Part shown: positions 11,867-21,253 of the stretch, piece after piece
Layout: the number at the start of each line of letters is the position of its first letter
Position numbering within the stretch: position 1 is the stretch's first letter
Source: Nakamurella alba
GTDB lineage: Bacteria; Actinomycetota; Actinomycetes; Mycobacteriales; Nakamurellaceae
Assembly (NCBI RefSeq): GCF_009707545.1
Contig: NZ_WLYK01000011.1
Coordinates: 124,001-188,000, forward strand
DNA length: 64,000 bases
Reading direction: 5' to 3'
Made by a program: the position numbers and the translations under genes
The notes under the pieces: model-generated
Told to the model about the DNA's origin: nothing
Seen by the model: the letters and a program-made list of their open reading frames with translations, nothing else
The model's database searches: none

Positions 11867-14482
11867 GTGAAGGCACTCCGACGGTTCACCGTCCGCCCCC
11901 AGCTCCCCGAGCAGCTGCAGCCGCTCGGCTCCCTGATCCGCAACCTGCGGTGGTCCTGGCATCCCGCCAGCCAGGACCTGTTCGCGGACATCGACCAGGA
12001 CCTCTGGGAGAAGTTCGACGGCGACCCGGTCAAGCTGCTGGGCGCCGTCTCCGTCGCCCGGCTCGAGGAGCTCGCCGGCGACCAGGGCTTCCTGGACCGG
12101 GTCCGCGGGCTGGCCGCCGACCTGGACTCCTACCTGACCGAGCCGCGCTGGTACCAGCAGCAGATCGAGGAGGTCGGCCCGGACCTGGGCGAGCCCGGCC
12201 GCCGGGCGCTGCCGAAGGCCATCGCCTACTTCTCCATGGAGTTCGGCGTCACCGAGGTGCTGCCGATCTACTCCGGCGGCCTCGGCATCCTGGCCGGCGA
12301 CCACCTCAAGTCCGCCTCCGACCTGGGCGTGCCGATCATCGGCGTCGGTCTGCTCTACCGCTTCGGCTACTTCTGGCAGTCGCTGTCCGGCGACGGCTGG
12401 CAGCAGGAGCACTACTTCGCCCACGACCCGCAGGGCCTGCCCATCGACCGGGTGCTGGACGCGAACGGTGAGCAGCTGACCATCTCGGTCGCCATGCCCG
12501 GCGGCCGCGAGCTCACCGCCCGGGTCTGGCAGGCATCCGTCGGCCGGGTGCCGCTGCTGCTGCTGGACGCCGACATCGAGGCGAACGACGACGAGCTGCG
12601 GGCCACCACCGACCGGCTCTACGGCGGCGACCAGGACCACCGGATCAAGCAGGAGCTGCTGCTCGGCATCGGCGGCGTGCGCGCCGTCAACGCCTACTGC
12701 GAGATCACCGGGCACCCGCTGCCCGAGGTGTTCCACATGAACGAGGGCCACGCGGGTTTCCTCGGTCTCGAGCGCATCGCCAGCGTCATCTCCTCCGACG
12801 GCCTGTCGCTGGCCGAGGCGGTCACCGCCGTCCGGGCCGGCACCGTCTTCACCACGCACACCCCGGTCCCCGCCGGGATCGACCGGTTCCCGATGGACAT
12901 GGTCCGGCACTACCTGGACGCCGACGGCGAGGGCGTGTCGAAGCTGGTCCCCGGGGTCAAGGTCGACGACATCCTGGCCTTCGGTGCCGAGGACGACCCG
13001 CACCGGTACAACATGGCGCACATGGGCCTGCGGCTGGCGCAGCGGGCCAACGGCGTGGCCAAGCTGCACGGCGTGGTCTCCCGCGACATGTTCGCCGGGC
13101 TCTACCCGGGCTTCGAGCCGTCCGAGGTGCCGATCGGTTCGGTGACCAACGGCGTGCACCTGCCGACCTGGGCCGCCCGCGAGATGTACGACGTGGCAGG
13201 GGACATGGCCGGTTGGCGGGACCTCGCCTCGGCCGAGGACTGGCCGGAGGGCGACCGGGTCAGCAACGAGCGGCTGTGGCACCTGCGGCAGACGCTGCGC
13301 GGCCGGCTGATCGACATGGCCCGGGTCGCGGTCAAGGAGTCCTGGCTGCAGCGCGGCCGCTCGTCGGCCGAACTCGGTTGGACCAGCACCATTCTCGACC
13401 CGAAGGTGCTGACGATCGGGTTCGCGCGGCGGGTCTCGACCTACAAGCGGCTGACCCTGATGCTGCGCGACCCGGCGCGGCTGAAGAAGATCCTGCTCGA
13501 CCCGGACCGTCCGGTGCAGATCATCATCGCCGGCAAGGCGCACCCGGCCGACGAGTACGGCAAGCGCTTCATGCAGGAGACCGTGCGGTTCGCCGACGAT
13601 CCGGAGATCCGACACCGCATCGCGTTCCTGCCGGACTACGACATGGGCATGGCCTCGATCCTGTGCGCCGGCGCCGATGTCTGGCTGAACAACCCGATCC
13701 GGCCGCAGGAGGCCTCCGGCACCTCGGGCATGAAGGCCGCACTGAACGGCGTGCTGAACCTGTCGATCAGCGACGGCTGGTGGGACGAGCTCTACGACGG
13801 GCACGACGGCTGGACCATCCCGACCGCGGACGGTGTGACCGACGAGCACCGGCGCGACGACCTCGAGGCCGCCGCGCTGTACGACCTCATCGAGACCCGG
13901 GTGGCGCCGCTGTTCTACGAGCGCCCGCGGGACGACCGGCCGGACGGCTGGGTGGACACGGTGCGGCACACGCTGTCCTACCTCGGGCCGCGGGTGCAGG
14001 CCACCCGGATGGTGCGCGACTACGTCAACGAGTACTACTCGCCGGCGGCGACCTTCAGCCGGGCCATCACCACGGATCTCACGGTGGCGAAGGAACTCTC
14101 GACCTGGAAGGACCGGGTGCGCGCGGCGTGGCCGGCCGTCCGCGTGGTCAACGTCGACACCTCCGGGATCGGCACCGAGCCCTCGCTCGGCAACGTGATG
14201 GCGGTGCGGGCGTTCGTCGACCTCGGCGGGCTGCTGCCGGAGGACGTCGAGGTGCAGACCGTCACCGGGCGGGTCGACGACAACGAGCAGCTGCACGAGA
14301 TCACCGTGGTGCCCATGGATGTCATCCAGGGCGGCACCGACGGTGCCGAGGGTGACGGCTTCCGCTACGAGGCGCAGCTGCCGCTGACCCGGTCCGGGCC
14401 GGTCGGCTACACCGTCCGGGTGCTGCCGCGCAACGGTCTGCTGGCCTCACCGGCCGAGCTCGGGCTGATCGTCACCGCCTGA
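11867..14482 (+). CDS. glgP: alpha-glucan (glycogen) phosphorylase
   Basis: An 871-residue GT35 phosphorylase that releases glucose 1-phosphate from alpha-1,4-glucan ends. The pyridoxal phosphate lysine is K623 in SGTSGMKAALNG. Other family marks are YFSMEFG near the N-terminus, FHMNEGHAGF, FTTHTPVPAGID, and RVSTYKR. The N-terminal RRFTVRPQLPEQL and the length match the actinobacterial short type that acts on maltodextrin and glycogen. The start is GTG at 11867, directly before the first conserved residues. It is divergent from glgE and followed by a hairpin at 14496-14532. Together with glgX it forms the degradative side of this island. Confidence 0.96.
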   Translation: MKALRRFTVRPQLPEQLQPLGSLIRNLRWSWHPASQDLFADIDQDLWEKFDGDPVKLLGAVSVARLEELAGDQGFLDRVRGLAADLDSYLTEPRWYQQQIEEVGPDLGEPGRRALPKAIAYFSMEFGVTEVLPIYSGGLGILAGDHLKSASDLGVPIIGVGLLYRFGYFWQSLSGDGWQQEHYFAHDPQGLPIDRVLDANGEQLTISVAMPGGRELTARVWQASVGRVPLLLLDADIEANDDELRATTDRLYGGDQDHRIKQELLLGIGGVRAVNAYCEITGHPLPEVFHMNEGHAGFLGLERIASVISSDGLSLAEAVTAVRAGTVFTTHTPVPAGIDRFPMDMVRHYLDADGEGVSKLVPGVKVDDILAFGAEDDPHRYNMAHMGLRLAQRANGVAKLHGVVSRDMFAGLYPGFEPSEVPIGSVTNGVHLPTWAAREMYDVAGDMAGWRDLASAEDWPEGDRVSNERLWHLRQTLRGRLIDMARVAVKESWLQRGRSSAELGWTSTILDPKVLTIGFARRVSTYKRLTLMLRDPARLKKILLDPDRPVQIIIAGKAHPADEYGKRFMQETVRFADDPEIRHRIAFLPDYDMGMASILCAGADVWLNNPIRPQEASGTSGMKAALNGVLNLSISDGWWDELYDGHDGWTIPTADGVTDEHRRDDLEAAALYDLIETRVAPLFYERPRDDRPDGWVDTVRHTLSYLGPRVQATRMVRDYVNEYYSPAATFSRAITTDLTVAKELSTWKDRVRAAWPAVRVVNVDTSGIGTEPSLGNVMAVRAFVDLGGLLPEDVEVQTVTGRVDDNEQLHEITVVPMDVIQGGTDGAEGDGFRYEAQLPLTRSGPVGYTVRVLPRNGLLASPAELGLIVTA

Positions 14483-14495
14483 GTCCCGCGCTGCC

Positions 14496-14532
14496 CGCAG
14501 GGGTGCGATCCCGTCGGGGTCGCGCCCCTGCG
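14496..14532 (+). terminator. stem-loop after glgP
   Basis: A long hairpin starts 13 bp after the glgP stop: arms 14496-14511 and 14518-14532 pair almost throughout with two G-T pairs, around a short loop. There is no T-tract, but GC-rich I-shaped terminators without T-tracts are common in actinobacteria. Confidence 0.6.
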
Positions 14533-14946
14533 GTGTTCCGGAGCAGGGTTCCGTGCTTCCGAGGACTGTCAGCTTCGGGAATGTGGTCGCCGGCTCGGAG
14601 ACTTCTGGCTGAGAGGGGATCACGTCCGATCCGACCGGTGGCGTGACGACGTGGCCGGGTCCACTGCGCCGGGAGGGGGCAGTGGACCGGTGGGGCACGT
14701 CCGGCGGCCGGGTTGCTGTCAGACAGGGGCCGGGAAAGGGCGCGGATCCCGGGTTCCCGTACTTCGGGGTCCTCCTACCTACAGAGGATGTAGGTGGAAG
14801 GACCGGCAGTGGGGAATTGCCGGGCCGCGCCACCCCTTCTTTCGTTCGTTGGCCGGAAATCCTTGCGACGGGCGGTTTTTCGGCCGACGAATGCGTCGGT
14901 CGGCCAGGTCCGTCGCGGTGCTGCGGCGTGACCGGGGGCCGCCGGC
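14533..14946. other. intergenic gap between glgP and glgX, no gene seen
   Basis: About 410 bp between two converging genes. It is less GC-biased than its surroundings around 14800-14890. One small perfect-looking inverted repeat occurs (14775-14783 with 14789-14797, core ACCTACA/TGTAGGT). Open frames here lack codon bias and recognisable sequence. I see no gene. Confidence 0.5.
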
Positions 14947-17088
14947 TCAGGCCGGGTCGCGGTGGGCGCGGAGCAGCCAGAGGGTGCGGCCGGGCAGGGT
15001 CATCTCCAGACCGGCGGCCAGCACCAGCGGCAGCGGGTCGTTCTGGATCTCCCGCGGTTCACCGGTGGGCGAGGCGGTGTCGATCTCCCGGGTGTAGGCG
15101 TCGCCGTAGGGGCGGCCGGGCAGGCTGATCTCCACCGGGTCCGCGCCGGCATGTAGCACCAGCAACCAGGAGTCGTCGATCAACGGGCCGCCGGCGGCGG
15201 TGTGCCCGCGGACGTCCCGGCCGTCCAGCCACATCATCAGCGTGTGCCGGCCGTCGTCGAACCAGTCGCCGTCGGTCATCGGGTTGCCGTCCGGTGAGAA
15301 CCACACCAGGTCGGCGACCCCGTCGCCGCCGACCGGGGCCCGGCCCTCGAAGAACTCGGCCTGGTGCAGGGCGGGGGAGTCGATGCGCAGCGCCAGCGTC
15401 CGGGTGACGAACGCCAGCATGTCCGCCTCATCGGTCCCGGACACCGGGGAGCCGTCCGGGCGGAGCAGGCCGGCCCAGTCCACCCAGCTGGTGTCGTTGT
15501 CCTGGCAGTAGGCATTGTTGTTGCCGCCCTGGGTGCGCCAGAGCTCGTCGCCCATGGTCAGCATCGGCGTGCCGGAGGACAGCAGCAGGGTGCCGACGAT
15601 GTTGCGCGCCTGGCGGAGCCGGATCTCCCGGATCGCCGGGTCGTCGGTCTCGCCCTCGGCGCCGTACCCGCTGGACCGGTTGTTGTCGGTGCCGTCCCGG
15701 TTGCCCTCGCCGTTGGTTTCGTTGTGCTTGTGGTCGTAGGAGACCAGGTCGCGCAGGGTGAAGCCGTCGTGCGCGGTGACGAAGTTGATCGACGCCCACG
15801 GCCGCCGGTCGCCGTAGAGGTCCTGCGACCCGGAGAGCCGGTAGCCCATGTTCCGGACACCGCCCACACCGCGCCAGAAGTCGCGGACGCCGTCCCGGTA
15901 GCGGTCGTTCCACTCCGACCAGTGGGCGCCGAACCGGCCGACCGCGTAGCCCTCGCCGGTGGCGTCCCACGGTTCGGCGATCAGCTTCCGCTGGGACAGG
16001 ACCGGATCGGCGGCGATCGCCGACAGCAGCGCCGATCCGGCGTCGAAGTGACCGCCGTGCGGGCGACCGAGCACCGAGGCCAAATCGAACCGGAATCCGT
16101 CGACGCCGAGGGCGGCCCAGTGTCGCAGCGAGTCGGTCACCAGCCGGATCACCGCCATCCCGGCCGGGTCGAGAGTGTTGCCGGTACCGGTGATGTCGTG
16201 GCCGGGGGGCAGGTAGTAGCGGTCCGGCGCGAGGCCGCGGTAAGCGAGGGTGATCGGGTCGGCGGCGCCGCCCTCGCAGGTGTGGTTGTAGACGACGTCG
16301 AGCATGACCTCGATGCCGGCGCCGTGGAGCGCGTCCACCATTGCGACGAACTCGGCGTTCTCCCGGCCGGGCGCGGTGGCGTAGGCGGGGTGCGGTGCGA
16401 AGAACGACAGCGTCGCGTACCCCCAGTAGTTCGTCCGACCGGAGGCGACCAGACCGGGCTCGTCGGCGTGCGCGTGCACCGGCAGCAGCTCGACCGTGGT
16501 CACGCCCAGGCTCTTCAGATGGTCGATGATCGCCGGGTTGGCCATGCCCAGGTAGGTACCGCGCAGCCGGGGCGGCACCGCGGGGTGGCGGCGGGTCATC
16601 CCGACCAGGTGCGCCTCGTAGATCACCGTGTGCGCCCAGGGCACCTCCGGCCGCGGGGAGGTGGAGACCTGGCCCCCGGTGACCATGCCGAGCGGCACCT
16701 TGCCCAGGGTGTCGGCCCCCGGTGTGCTCGCCGCCTCGAGGTCGTAGGCGGTGGAGTCGAGCCGACGGGCGTACGGGTCCAGCAGGATCTTCGACGGATC
16801 CCGGTCGCGCACCCGGTAGCCGTACCGCTGGCCGGCGCCGACGCCGGGCACGAAGGTGTGCCAGATGCCGTAGGTGCGCTCCTGCAGCGGCAGGCACAGC
16901 TCCTCGCCCTGGGCGTTGACCAGGCACAACTCGATGTCCTCGGTGTCGGCGACGACCGAGAAGTTGGTGCCGCCGTCCACCACGTGCGCGCCGAGCGGGA
17001 ACGGCGTGCCGGGGAAGATGCTCGTGCCCGCGGCACCCGGAAGTGCTGCGAGGTGGAGTCCGTTCGGCGGATCGGAGGGCGGAGCCAT
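14947..17088 (-). CDS. glgX: glycogen debranching enzyme, GlgX/TreX type
   Basis: A 713-residue GH13_11 isoamylase-type enzyme that hydrolyses alpha-1,6 branches. A CBM48 N-terminal domain (about 20-130, NFSVVADTED..., RYGYRVRDRDPSKILLDPYARRLD) precedes the barrel. The triad is D335 (GFRFDLASV), E372 (LIAEPWDATGEG) and D441 (TAHDGFTLRDLV), with NHNETNGEGNRDG-like loop residues also present. The C-terminal domain ends LPGRTLWLLRAH. ATG at 17088 starts the conserved part; the frame runs 177 codons further upstream without coding sense. It lies convergent with glgP. No treY or treZ is next to it, so a GlgX role in glycogen breakdown is preferred to a TreXYZ role. Confidence 0.93.
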   Translation of the reverse strand: MAPPSDPPNGLHLAALPGAAGTSIFPGTPFPLGAHVVDGGTNFSVVADTEDIELCLVNAQGEELCLPLQERTYGIWHTFVPGVGAGQRYGYRVRDRDPSKILLDPYARRLDSTAYDLEAASTPGADTLGKVPLGMVTGGQVSTSPRPEVPWAHTVIYEAHLVGMTRRHPAVPPRLRGTYLGMANPAIIDHLKSLGVTTVELLPVHAHADEPGLVASGRTNYWGYATLSFFAPHPAYATAPGRENAEFVAMVDALHGAGIEVMLDVVYNHTCEGGAADPITLAYRGLAPDRYYLPPGHDITGTGNTLDPAGMAVIRLVTDSLRHWAALGVDGFRFDLASVLGRPHGGHFDAGSALLSAIAADPVLSQRKLIAEPWDATGEGYAVGRFGAHWSEWNDRYRDGVRDFWRGVGGVRNMGYRLSGSQDLYGDRRPWASINFVTAHDGFTLRDLVSYDHKHNETNGEGNRDGTDNNRSSGYGAEGETDDPAIREIRLRQARNIVGTLLLSSGTPMLTMGDELWRTQGGNNNAYCQDNDTSWVDWAGLLRPDGSPVSGTDEADMLAFVTRTLALRIDSPALHQAEFFEGRAPVGGDGVADLVWFSPDGNPMTDGDWFDDGRHTLMMWLDGRDVRGHTAAGGPLIDDSWLLVLHAGADPVEISLPGRPYGDAYTREIDTASPTGEPREIQNDPLPLVLAAGLEMTLPGRTLWLLRAHRDPA

Positions 17089-17320
17089 GGGGTGATTCTC
17101 TCCGTTCGGCCGGTGCGGCGTGACCTCGGGCCAGGCGTGCGGTGCTGATCGGGTCGTGGTCGCCGCCGCCCCGGGCCCGGAACCGCGCCGCCCCTCGTGT
17201 TCCCGCTCCGGGCATCCTCCACCGGTTTCCGGGCGGACCGCATCCCTTCGCCCGGTTCTGCTCCGGTTCTGCTCCGTTCGGGCGGTCCCGCGGGTCGCGG
17301 CATCCGGCGGGTGGGACAGA

Positions 17321-18136
17321 ATGAGCCGCGTGACACCTTCGATCCGTCCCGGCCAGGCCTCCGTACTGCACCTCTGGGAGGTCACGGTCCGCCGGGGATC
17401 GACGACGCTGCTCGACCGGATCAGCTGGAACGTCGACGCCGACGAGCGCTGGGTGGTGCTGGGGCCCAACGGCGCCGGCAAGACCACGTTGCTGCAGATC
17501 GCCGCCGCGACGATGCACCCGACCAGTGGCCGGGCGCACGTGCTGGGCGAGCGGCTCGGCGCGGTGAACCTGGCCGACGTGCGGCCGCGGATCGGCTTCT
17601 CCTCCGCCGCACTGGCCACCCGGGTGCCGCCGAACGAGAAGGTGCGCGACGTCGTGGTGTCCGCCGGTTACGGCGTGATCGGCCGGTGGCGCGAGCGGTA
17701 CGACGCGATGGACGACGACCGGGCGCTGGAGCTGCTCGACGCCTTCGGCGTGGCGCACCTGGCCGACCGGCTCTACGGCACGCTGTCCGAGGGGGAGCGC
17801 AAGCGCACGCTGGCCGCCCGGGCGCTGATGACCGATCCCGAACTGCTGCTGCTCGACGAGCCGGCAGCCGGGCTCGACCTGGGCGGGCGCGAGGACCTGC
17901 TCGGCCGGCTGACCCGGCTGGCCGCGGACCCGCTGAGCCCGGCAACCATCCTGGTCACCCACCACGTCGAGGAGATCCCCGCCGGGTTCACCCATGTGCT
18001 GCTGGTCCGCGGCGGTGCCGTGGTCGGCGCCGGGCCGCTCGGCGAGACCCTCACCGAGCAGTCGCTGTCGAAGACGTTCGGTCTCGGCCTCGTGCTGGAG
18101 CAGCGGGACGGCCGGTACTTCGCCCGGGCACGCTGA
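17321..18136 (+). CDS. ABC transporter ATP-binding protein (ModF/YlmA type)
   Basis: A 271-residue single ATPase domain. Walker A is GPNGAGKTT (about residues 49-57), the signature is LSEGERKR, Walker B is LLLLDEP, and the switch histidine follows in LVTHHVEEIP. The signature with E instead of the usual second G, and the EEIP ending, are typical of stand-alone ATPases similar to ModF/YlmA, which often have no partner permease nearby. None is seen here. ATG at 17321 is taken as the start; a GTG four codons later is an alternative. The exported or regulated substrate is unknown. It is divergent from glgX across about 230 bp. Confidence 0.85.
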   Translation: MSRVTPSIRPGQASVLHLWEVTVRRGSTTLLDRISWNVDADERWVVLGPNGAGKTTLLQIAAATMHPTSGRAHVLGERLGAVNLADVRPRIGFSSAALATRVPPNEKVRDVVVSAGYGVIGRWRERYDAMDDDRALELLDAFGVAHLADRLYGTLSEGERKRTLAARALMTDPELLLLDEPAAGLDLGGREDLLGRLTRLAADPLSPATILVTHHVEEIPAGFTHVLLVRGGAVVGAGPLGETLTEQSLSKTFGLGLVLEQRDGRYFARAR

Positions 18137-18160
18137 CCCCGGCAGCACTTCGTGGTTGCG

Positions 18161-18185
18161 CGGGCACGGTCCGTACCGGTGCCCG
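18161..18185 (+). terminator. stem-loop after the ABC ATPase gene
   Basis: An inverted repeat CGGGCACGGT / ACCGGTGCCCG with one bulged base lies 25 bp after the stop at 18136. It has no T-tract. It is a likely terminator before the enoyl-CoA hydratase gene. Confidence 0.45.
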
Positions 18186-18300
18186 GGGCGGTGCTGCGCC
18201 GTTCGCCGGGGACGGGCAAGGTGGGTACCGGTGAAGCGGTTGAGTGACGGTCGTGCGGTGCGGCGGGTTGCCGGGGCCGCGCCGAACGGGAGGAGTCGAC

Positions 18301-19080
18301 ATGGGTGACACGGTGCTGCTCGAGGTCCAGGGCGCAGTCGGCGTCGTCCGACTCAACCGCCCGCCGGTGAACGCGATGAACCGCGAGATGCACAAGGACC
18401 TGTACGCCACCGCCCGCACTCTGGCGCAGACCCCGGAGGTGCGGGCGGTCGTCGTGTACGGCGGCGAGCGGGCGTTCGCCGCCGGTGCCGACGTGTCGGA
18501 GATGGCCGACCTGGACCCGGCGGGCATCGCCTCCTTCGGGCGCGGGCTCTCCGATGCGATCGACTTCATCGGCCGGCTGCCGGTGCCGGTGATCGCCGCG
18601 GTCAACGGCTACGCGCTGGGCGGCGGGTGCGAGCTGGTGCTGGCGGCGGACCTGCGGGTGGTGGCCCGGGACGCCCGGATCGGCGTGCCGGAGATCTCCC
18701 TCGGGGTGATCCCGGGAGCCGGTGGGACACAACGCCTCCCGCGGTTGATCGGCTCCGCCCGGGCCAAGGAGATGATCTTCACCGGCAAGCCGGTCAGCGG
18801 CGAGGAGGCCGGCCGGATCGGGTTGGCGAACCGGGTGGTCGAGCCGGACGAGGTGTTCACCGTCGCGATGGCACTGGCCGAAGAACTCGCCGCCGGGGCG
18901 ACGGCCGCGATCGCAGCTGCCAAGACGGCGGTGGATCGGGGTCTGGACGGCGACCTGGCCGGCGGCCTCGCGCTGGAGGGTCGGCTGTTCGCCGACCTGT
19001 TCGCGACCGAGGACCAGAAGATCGGCATGAGCACGTTCCTGCAGGAAGGGCCCGGCAAGGCCCGCTTCGTCGGCCGGTGA
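18301..19080 (+). CDS. enoyl-CoA hydratase/isomerase family protein
   Basis: A 259-residue crotonase-fold enzyme, probably hydrating trans-2-enoyl-CoA in fatty-acid or amino-acid breakdown. The CoA/oxyanion-hole motif ERAFAAGADVSEM and the second oxyanion motif NGYALGGGCELVLAADLRV are present. The two catalytic glutamates of hydratases appear conserved: CELVLA (about residue 113) and PEISLGVIPGAGGTQRLPRLIG (about 133). This favours a real hydratase over an isomerase-only member. GGGAGGAG precedes the ATG by about six bases. Its stop overlaps the GTG of the methyltransferase gene (GTGA), so the two form an operon, though a metabolic link is not obvious. Confidence 0.92.
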   Translation: MGDTVLLEVQGAVGVVRLNRPPVNAMNREMHKDLYATARTLAQTPEVRAVVVYGGERAFAAGADVSEMADLDPAGIASFGRGLSDAIDFIGRLPVPVIAAVNGYALGGGCELVLAADLRVVARDARIGVPEISLGVIPGAGGTQRLPRLIGSARAKEMIFTGKPVSGEEAGRIGLANRVVEPDEVFTVAMALAEELAAGATAAIAAAKTAVDRGLDGDLAGGLALEGRLFADLFATEDQKIGMSTFLQEGPGKARFVGR

Positions 19081-20270
19081 CCGGTGGCCGGGCCGGCTAC
19101 GCCTTCACCGCGGACGAGGTGCGGCGGCTCTCCGGTGATCCCGACCTGCCGGCTGCAGCCTCCGGTCTCGAGCTGTCCGACCGGACCCTGCTCGCCGACC
19201 TGACCCGGCTGCGCCGGACGGTGGGGGAGCTGGCGCCTGCGGTGGCCGAGACAGTGCGGCTGCGGAGGCGGGCGGTGCCCAAGTTCGGCCCGGCGGCGGC
19301 CGGCTGGCTGCTGACCGAGGAGTCGCTGCAGCAGGGATCACCGGCACCGGTGGCGGTGCACCGGGCGGGTCGGCTGGGCGGTCTCGGTGTGCACGACCTC
19401 ACCTGCTCCATCGGTGCGGACCTGACCGTGCTGGCCGGGCGGGGGACCGCGGTCGGGTCGGACCTCGACCCGGTCCGGGTGCTGATGGCGGCGCACAACC
19501 TGGGCGCGTCCGGCGTGCCGGGCCGGGTCTTCATCGCGGATGCGTTGTCCCGCAGCACCTCCGGATTGCTGGGCTACGCAGACCCGGCGCGACGGGAGGG
19601 CGGCCGGCGGATCACCGGGGTCGACACCCTGCCGTCGGTGGCCGATCTGGACCGGGTGCACGCCGACCGGCTGCCGGTGCTGCGACTGCCGCCCGGGATT
19701 GACTTCGACGCCCTGGCCCGGCCGGGCGAGGTGGAGATCGTCTCGCTCGACGGGTCGGCCCGGGAGTCCGTGCTCTGGCCGCCCGAGCTGGCCGTGGTGT
19801 CGCGCCGGGCCACGGTCCTGCGCACCGACGGCCCGACCGAGGTGCTGACCTCGGACGACCCGTCCGACTCGGCAGTGTTGTCGGTCGGTGAGTACCTGGT
19901 CGATCCCGATCCGGCCGTGGTGCGGTCCGGGCTGGTCCGGCACTGGGCGGTGCGGCACGGGCTCTCCCAGATCGACCCGCACCTGGCCTATCTCACCGGC
20001 CCGGCCGTCCCGCCGTGGACGCGCGGTTTCCGGGTGCTGGAGGTCGCGGAGTACCGGGAGCGGACCGTGCGGGACTGGCTGCGCCGGGACGGGGTCGGCA
20101 CCCTGGAGATCAAGCAGCGCGGGACGCCCGTGGTCCCGGACGACCTGCGCCGCACCCTGCGCCCGGCGATGAGCCGGGACACCCGGGTCGCCCGGACCCT
20201 GGTCGTCGCCCGGGTCGGTCGCGGGCAGCTCGCCGTGTGGTGCGAGGCGGTCGACCCGGTGCGGGGGTGA
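19077..20270 (+). CDS. class I SAM-dependent methyltransferase with THUMP-like domain
   Basis: A 397-residue protein. The N-terminal third is helical. The central part is a Rossmann methyltransferase: HDLTCSIGADLTVLA is the SAM-binding motif I, and VGSDLDPVRVLMAAHNL the acidic post-motif. YADPARREGGRRI corresponds to the DPPR/DPARR motif of base-modifying enzymes. The C-terminus (EVAEYRERTVRDWL...GTLEIKQRGTPVVPDDLRRTL) matches the THUMP-like RNA-binding module seen in actinobacterial homologues. An RNA base is the likely substrate, but which one is unknown. The GTG start at 19077 overlaps the upstream stop. Confidence 0.82.
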   Translation: MTGGRAGYAFTADEVRRLSGDPDLPAAASGLELSDRTLLADLTRLRRTVGELAPAVAETVRLRRRAVPKFGPAAAGWLLTEESLQQGSPAPVAVHRAGRLGGLGVHDLTCSIGADLTVLAGRGTAVGSDLDPVRVLMAAHNLGASGVPGRVFIADALSRSTSGLLGYADPARREGGRRITGVDTLPSVADLDRVHADRLPVLRLPPGIDFDALARPGEVEIVSLDGSARESVLWPPELAVVSRRATVLRTDGPTEVLTSDDPSDSAVLSVGEYLVDPDPAVVRSGLVRHWAVRHGLSQIDPHLAYLTGPAVPPWTRGFRVLEVAEYRERTVRDWLRRDGVGTLEIKQRGTPVVPDDLRRTLRPAMSRDTRVARTLVVARVGRGQLAVWCEAVDPVRG

Positions 20271-20301
20271 GGTCGTGCCGGGCGGGTGACCCGTTCGGAT
20301 C

Positions 20302-20341
20302 CTGAACATCCGCCGCCTTCTCACGGGCACACGATGTTCAG
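20302..20341. repeat. 9-bp inverted repeat with 22-bp spacer
   Basis: CTGAACATC at 20302-20310 is exactly complementary to GATGTTCAG at 20333-20341. It lies just after the methyltransferase stop. It could be an operator or part of a loose terminator; nothing else supports either reading. Confidence 0.35.
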
Positions 20342-20536
20342 AATCGGTGGAGGGCACTCGCGGTTCCGCGATGACCGATCCGGCGCCCGTTCCTGCGGGT
20401 GCTCCGGCCGGACCGCCTGCCCCCGTAGGACTCTCGGGCCGGTGCGACTGGTGGACGCGCTCCGGTTCCAGTGAGCGTGCGGCCTGGAACTGCCCGCGCG
20501 GTGCCCTGCTGTCGGTCGTCTGGTCGGCGTGGTGAC

Positions 20537-20615
20537 CGATCGTCAGCTCGCGGCGAGTCCGGCGAATCCTGCGCCACCGGTGCCGTTCCCGGTATCGGGC
20601 GACGCGAGTTGATCG
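20537..20615 (-). repeat. dispersed palindromic repeat, copy C
   Basis: An imperfect stem-loop whose loop carries GGCGAATCCTGCGCCACC, a variant of the core shared with the copies at 25289, 25409, 45114 and 59376. The outer arms are CTCGCG / CGCGAGTTGATCG. It sits in the gap upstream of the zinc-regulated ribosomal operon. The strand is given so that the core GGTGCAGGAGTCGCC reads on the + strand of copies D and E. It is the most diverged copy. Confidence 0.55.
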
Positions 20616-20669
20616 AAGCGGCCCACGCCGACCAGGAGGCGGCGCCTCACGCTCGCACCACTGCTAGAG

Positions 20670-20688
20670 TGATAATCGTTCCCAATTA
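20670..20688. promoter_or_regulatory. Zur-like operator upstream of L31-L32-L28-S14
   Basis: TGATAATCGTTCCCAATTA is an AT-rich island in GC-rich surroundings and resembles half of a Zur box (TGATAATnnTT). It is imperfect as a palindrome. Position about 40-60 bp before the L31 start and the nature of the downstream genes support Zur control, the known regulator of zinc-free ribosomal protein genes in Streptomyces and mycobacteria. Confidence 0.6.
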
Positions 20689-20728
20689 GATCGGTGCCGG
20701 TTGTGCGCCCGCCGAGGAAAGAGATGTC

Positions 20729-20995
20729 GTGAGGGATTCGATCCACCCGGACTACCACCCCGTGGTGTTCCGCGACTCGTCGACCGGGGACCAGTTCCTG
20801 ACCCGCTCGACCGCGACCAGCAGCCAGACGGTCGAGTGGTCGGACGGCAACAGCTATCCGCTCATCGTCGTGGACGTGACCAGCTACTCCCATCCGTTCT
20901 GGACCGGGCAGCAGCGCATCGTCGACACCGCCGGCGCGGTGCAGAAGTTCACCCGCCGGTACGGCGTGCGCAGGCGTGACGGGGCGGCGAGCTGA
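20729..20995 (+). CDS. rpmE: 50S ribosomal protein L31, type B (zinc-free)
   Basis: An 88-residue type B L31. It starts [21 protein letters not shown] and continues with [28 protein letters not shown], typical of the family. It has no cysteine, unlike zinc-binding type A L31. Under low zinc this form replaces the zinc-containing protein, releasing zinc for other uses. The GTG start at 20729 is preceded by GAGGAAAGAG. It heads a four-gene operon; its TGA shares a base with the ATG of L32. Confidence 0.93.
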   Translation: MRDSIHPDYHPVVFRDSSTGDQFLTRSTATSSQTVEWSDGNSYPLIVVDVTSYSHPFWTGQQRIVDTAGAVQKFTRRYGVRRRDGAAS

Positions 20996-21162
20996 TGGCC
21001 GTCCCGAAGAGGCGGATGTCCCGCTCCCGCACCCGGTCCCGACGGTCGCAGTGGAAGGCGGAGGCGCCCGCACTGGTGCCGCTGGTCATCGCCGGACGGC
21101 GGTTCATGGTTCCGCACCGGCTGGTGCCCTACTACCGCCGCCATCCCGAGGAACTCGACTGA
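20995..21162 (+). CDS. rpmF: 50S ribosomal protein L32, zinc-free paralogue
   Basis: A 55-residue protein read from ATG at 20995, overlapping the L31 stop by one base. The N-terminus [20 protein letters not shown] is diagnostic for L32. The cysteines that bind zinc in ordinary L32 are absent; the C-terminal half is [25 protein letters not shown]. It is therefore the low-zinc replacement form, in keeping with its neighbours. Confidence 0.92.
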   Translation: MAVPKRRMSRSRTRSRRSQWKAEAPALVPLVIAGRRFMVPHRLVPYYRRHPEELD

Positions 21163-21253
21163 CCGTCGGGCTCCCACCGGCGGCCGCAACCCCCTGCTCC
21201 ACGTGCACTGCCCTGCACCGATTCCTCCGACCCCGACCACGAAAGTTCAGCCG

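Noticed and set aside
11858-14296. An 812-codon minus-strand frame opposite glgP
   Set aside because: Shadow of glgP; no recognisable domain and wrong composition.
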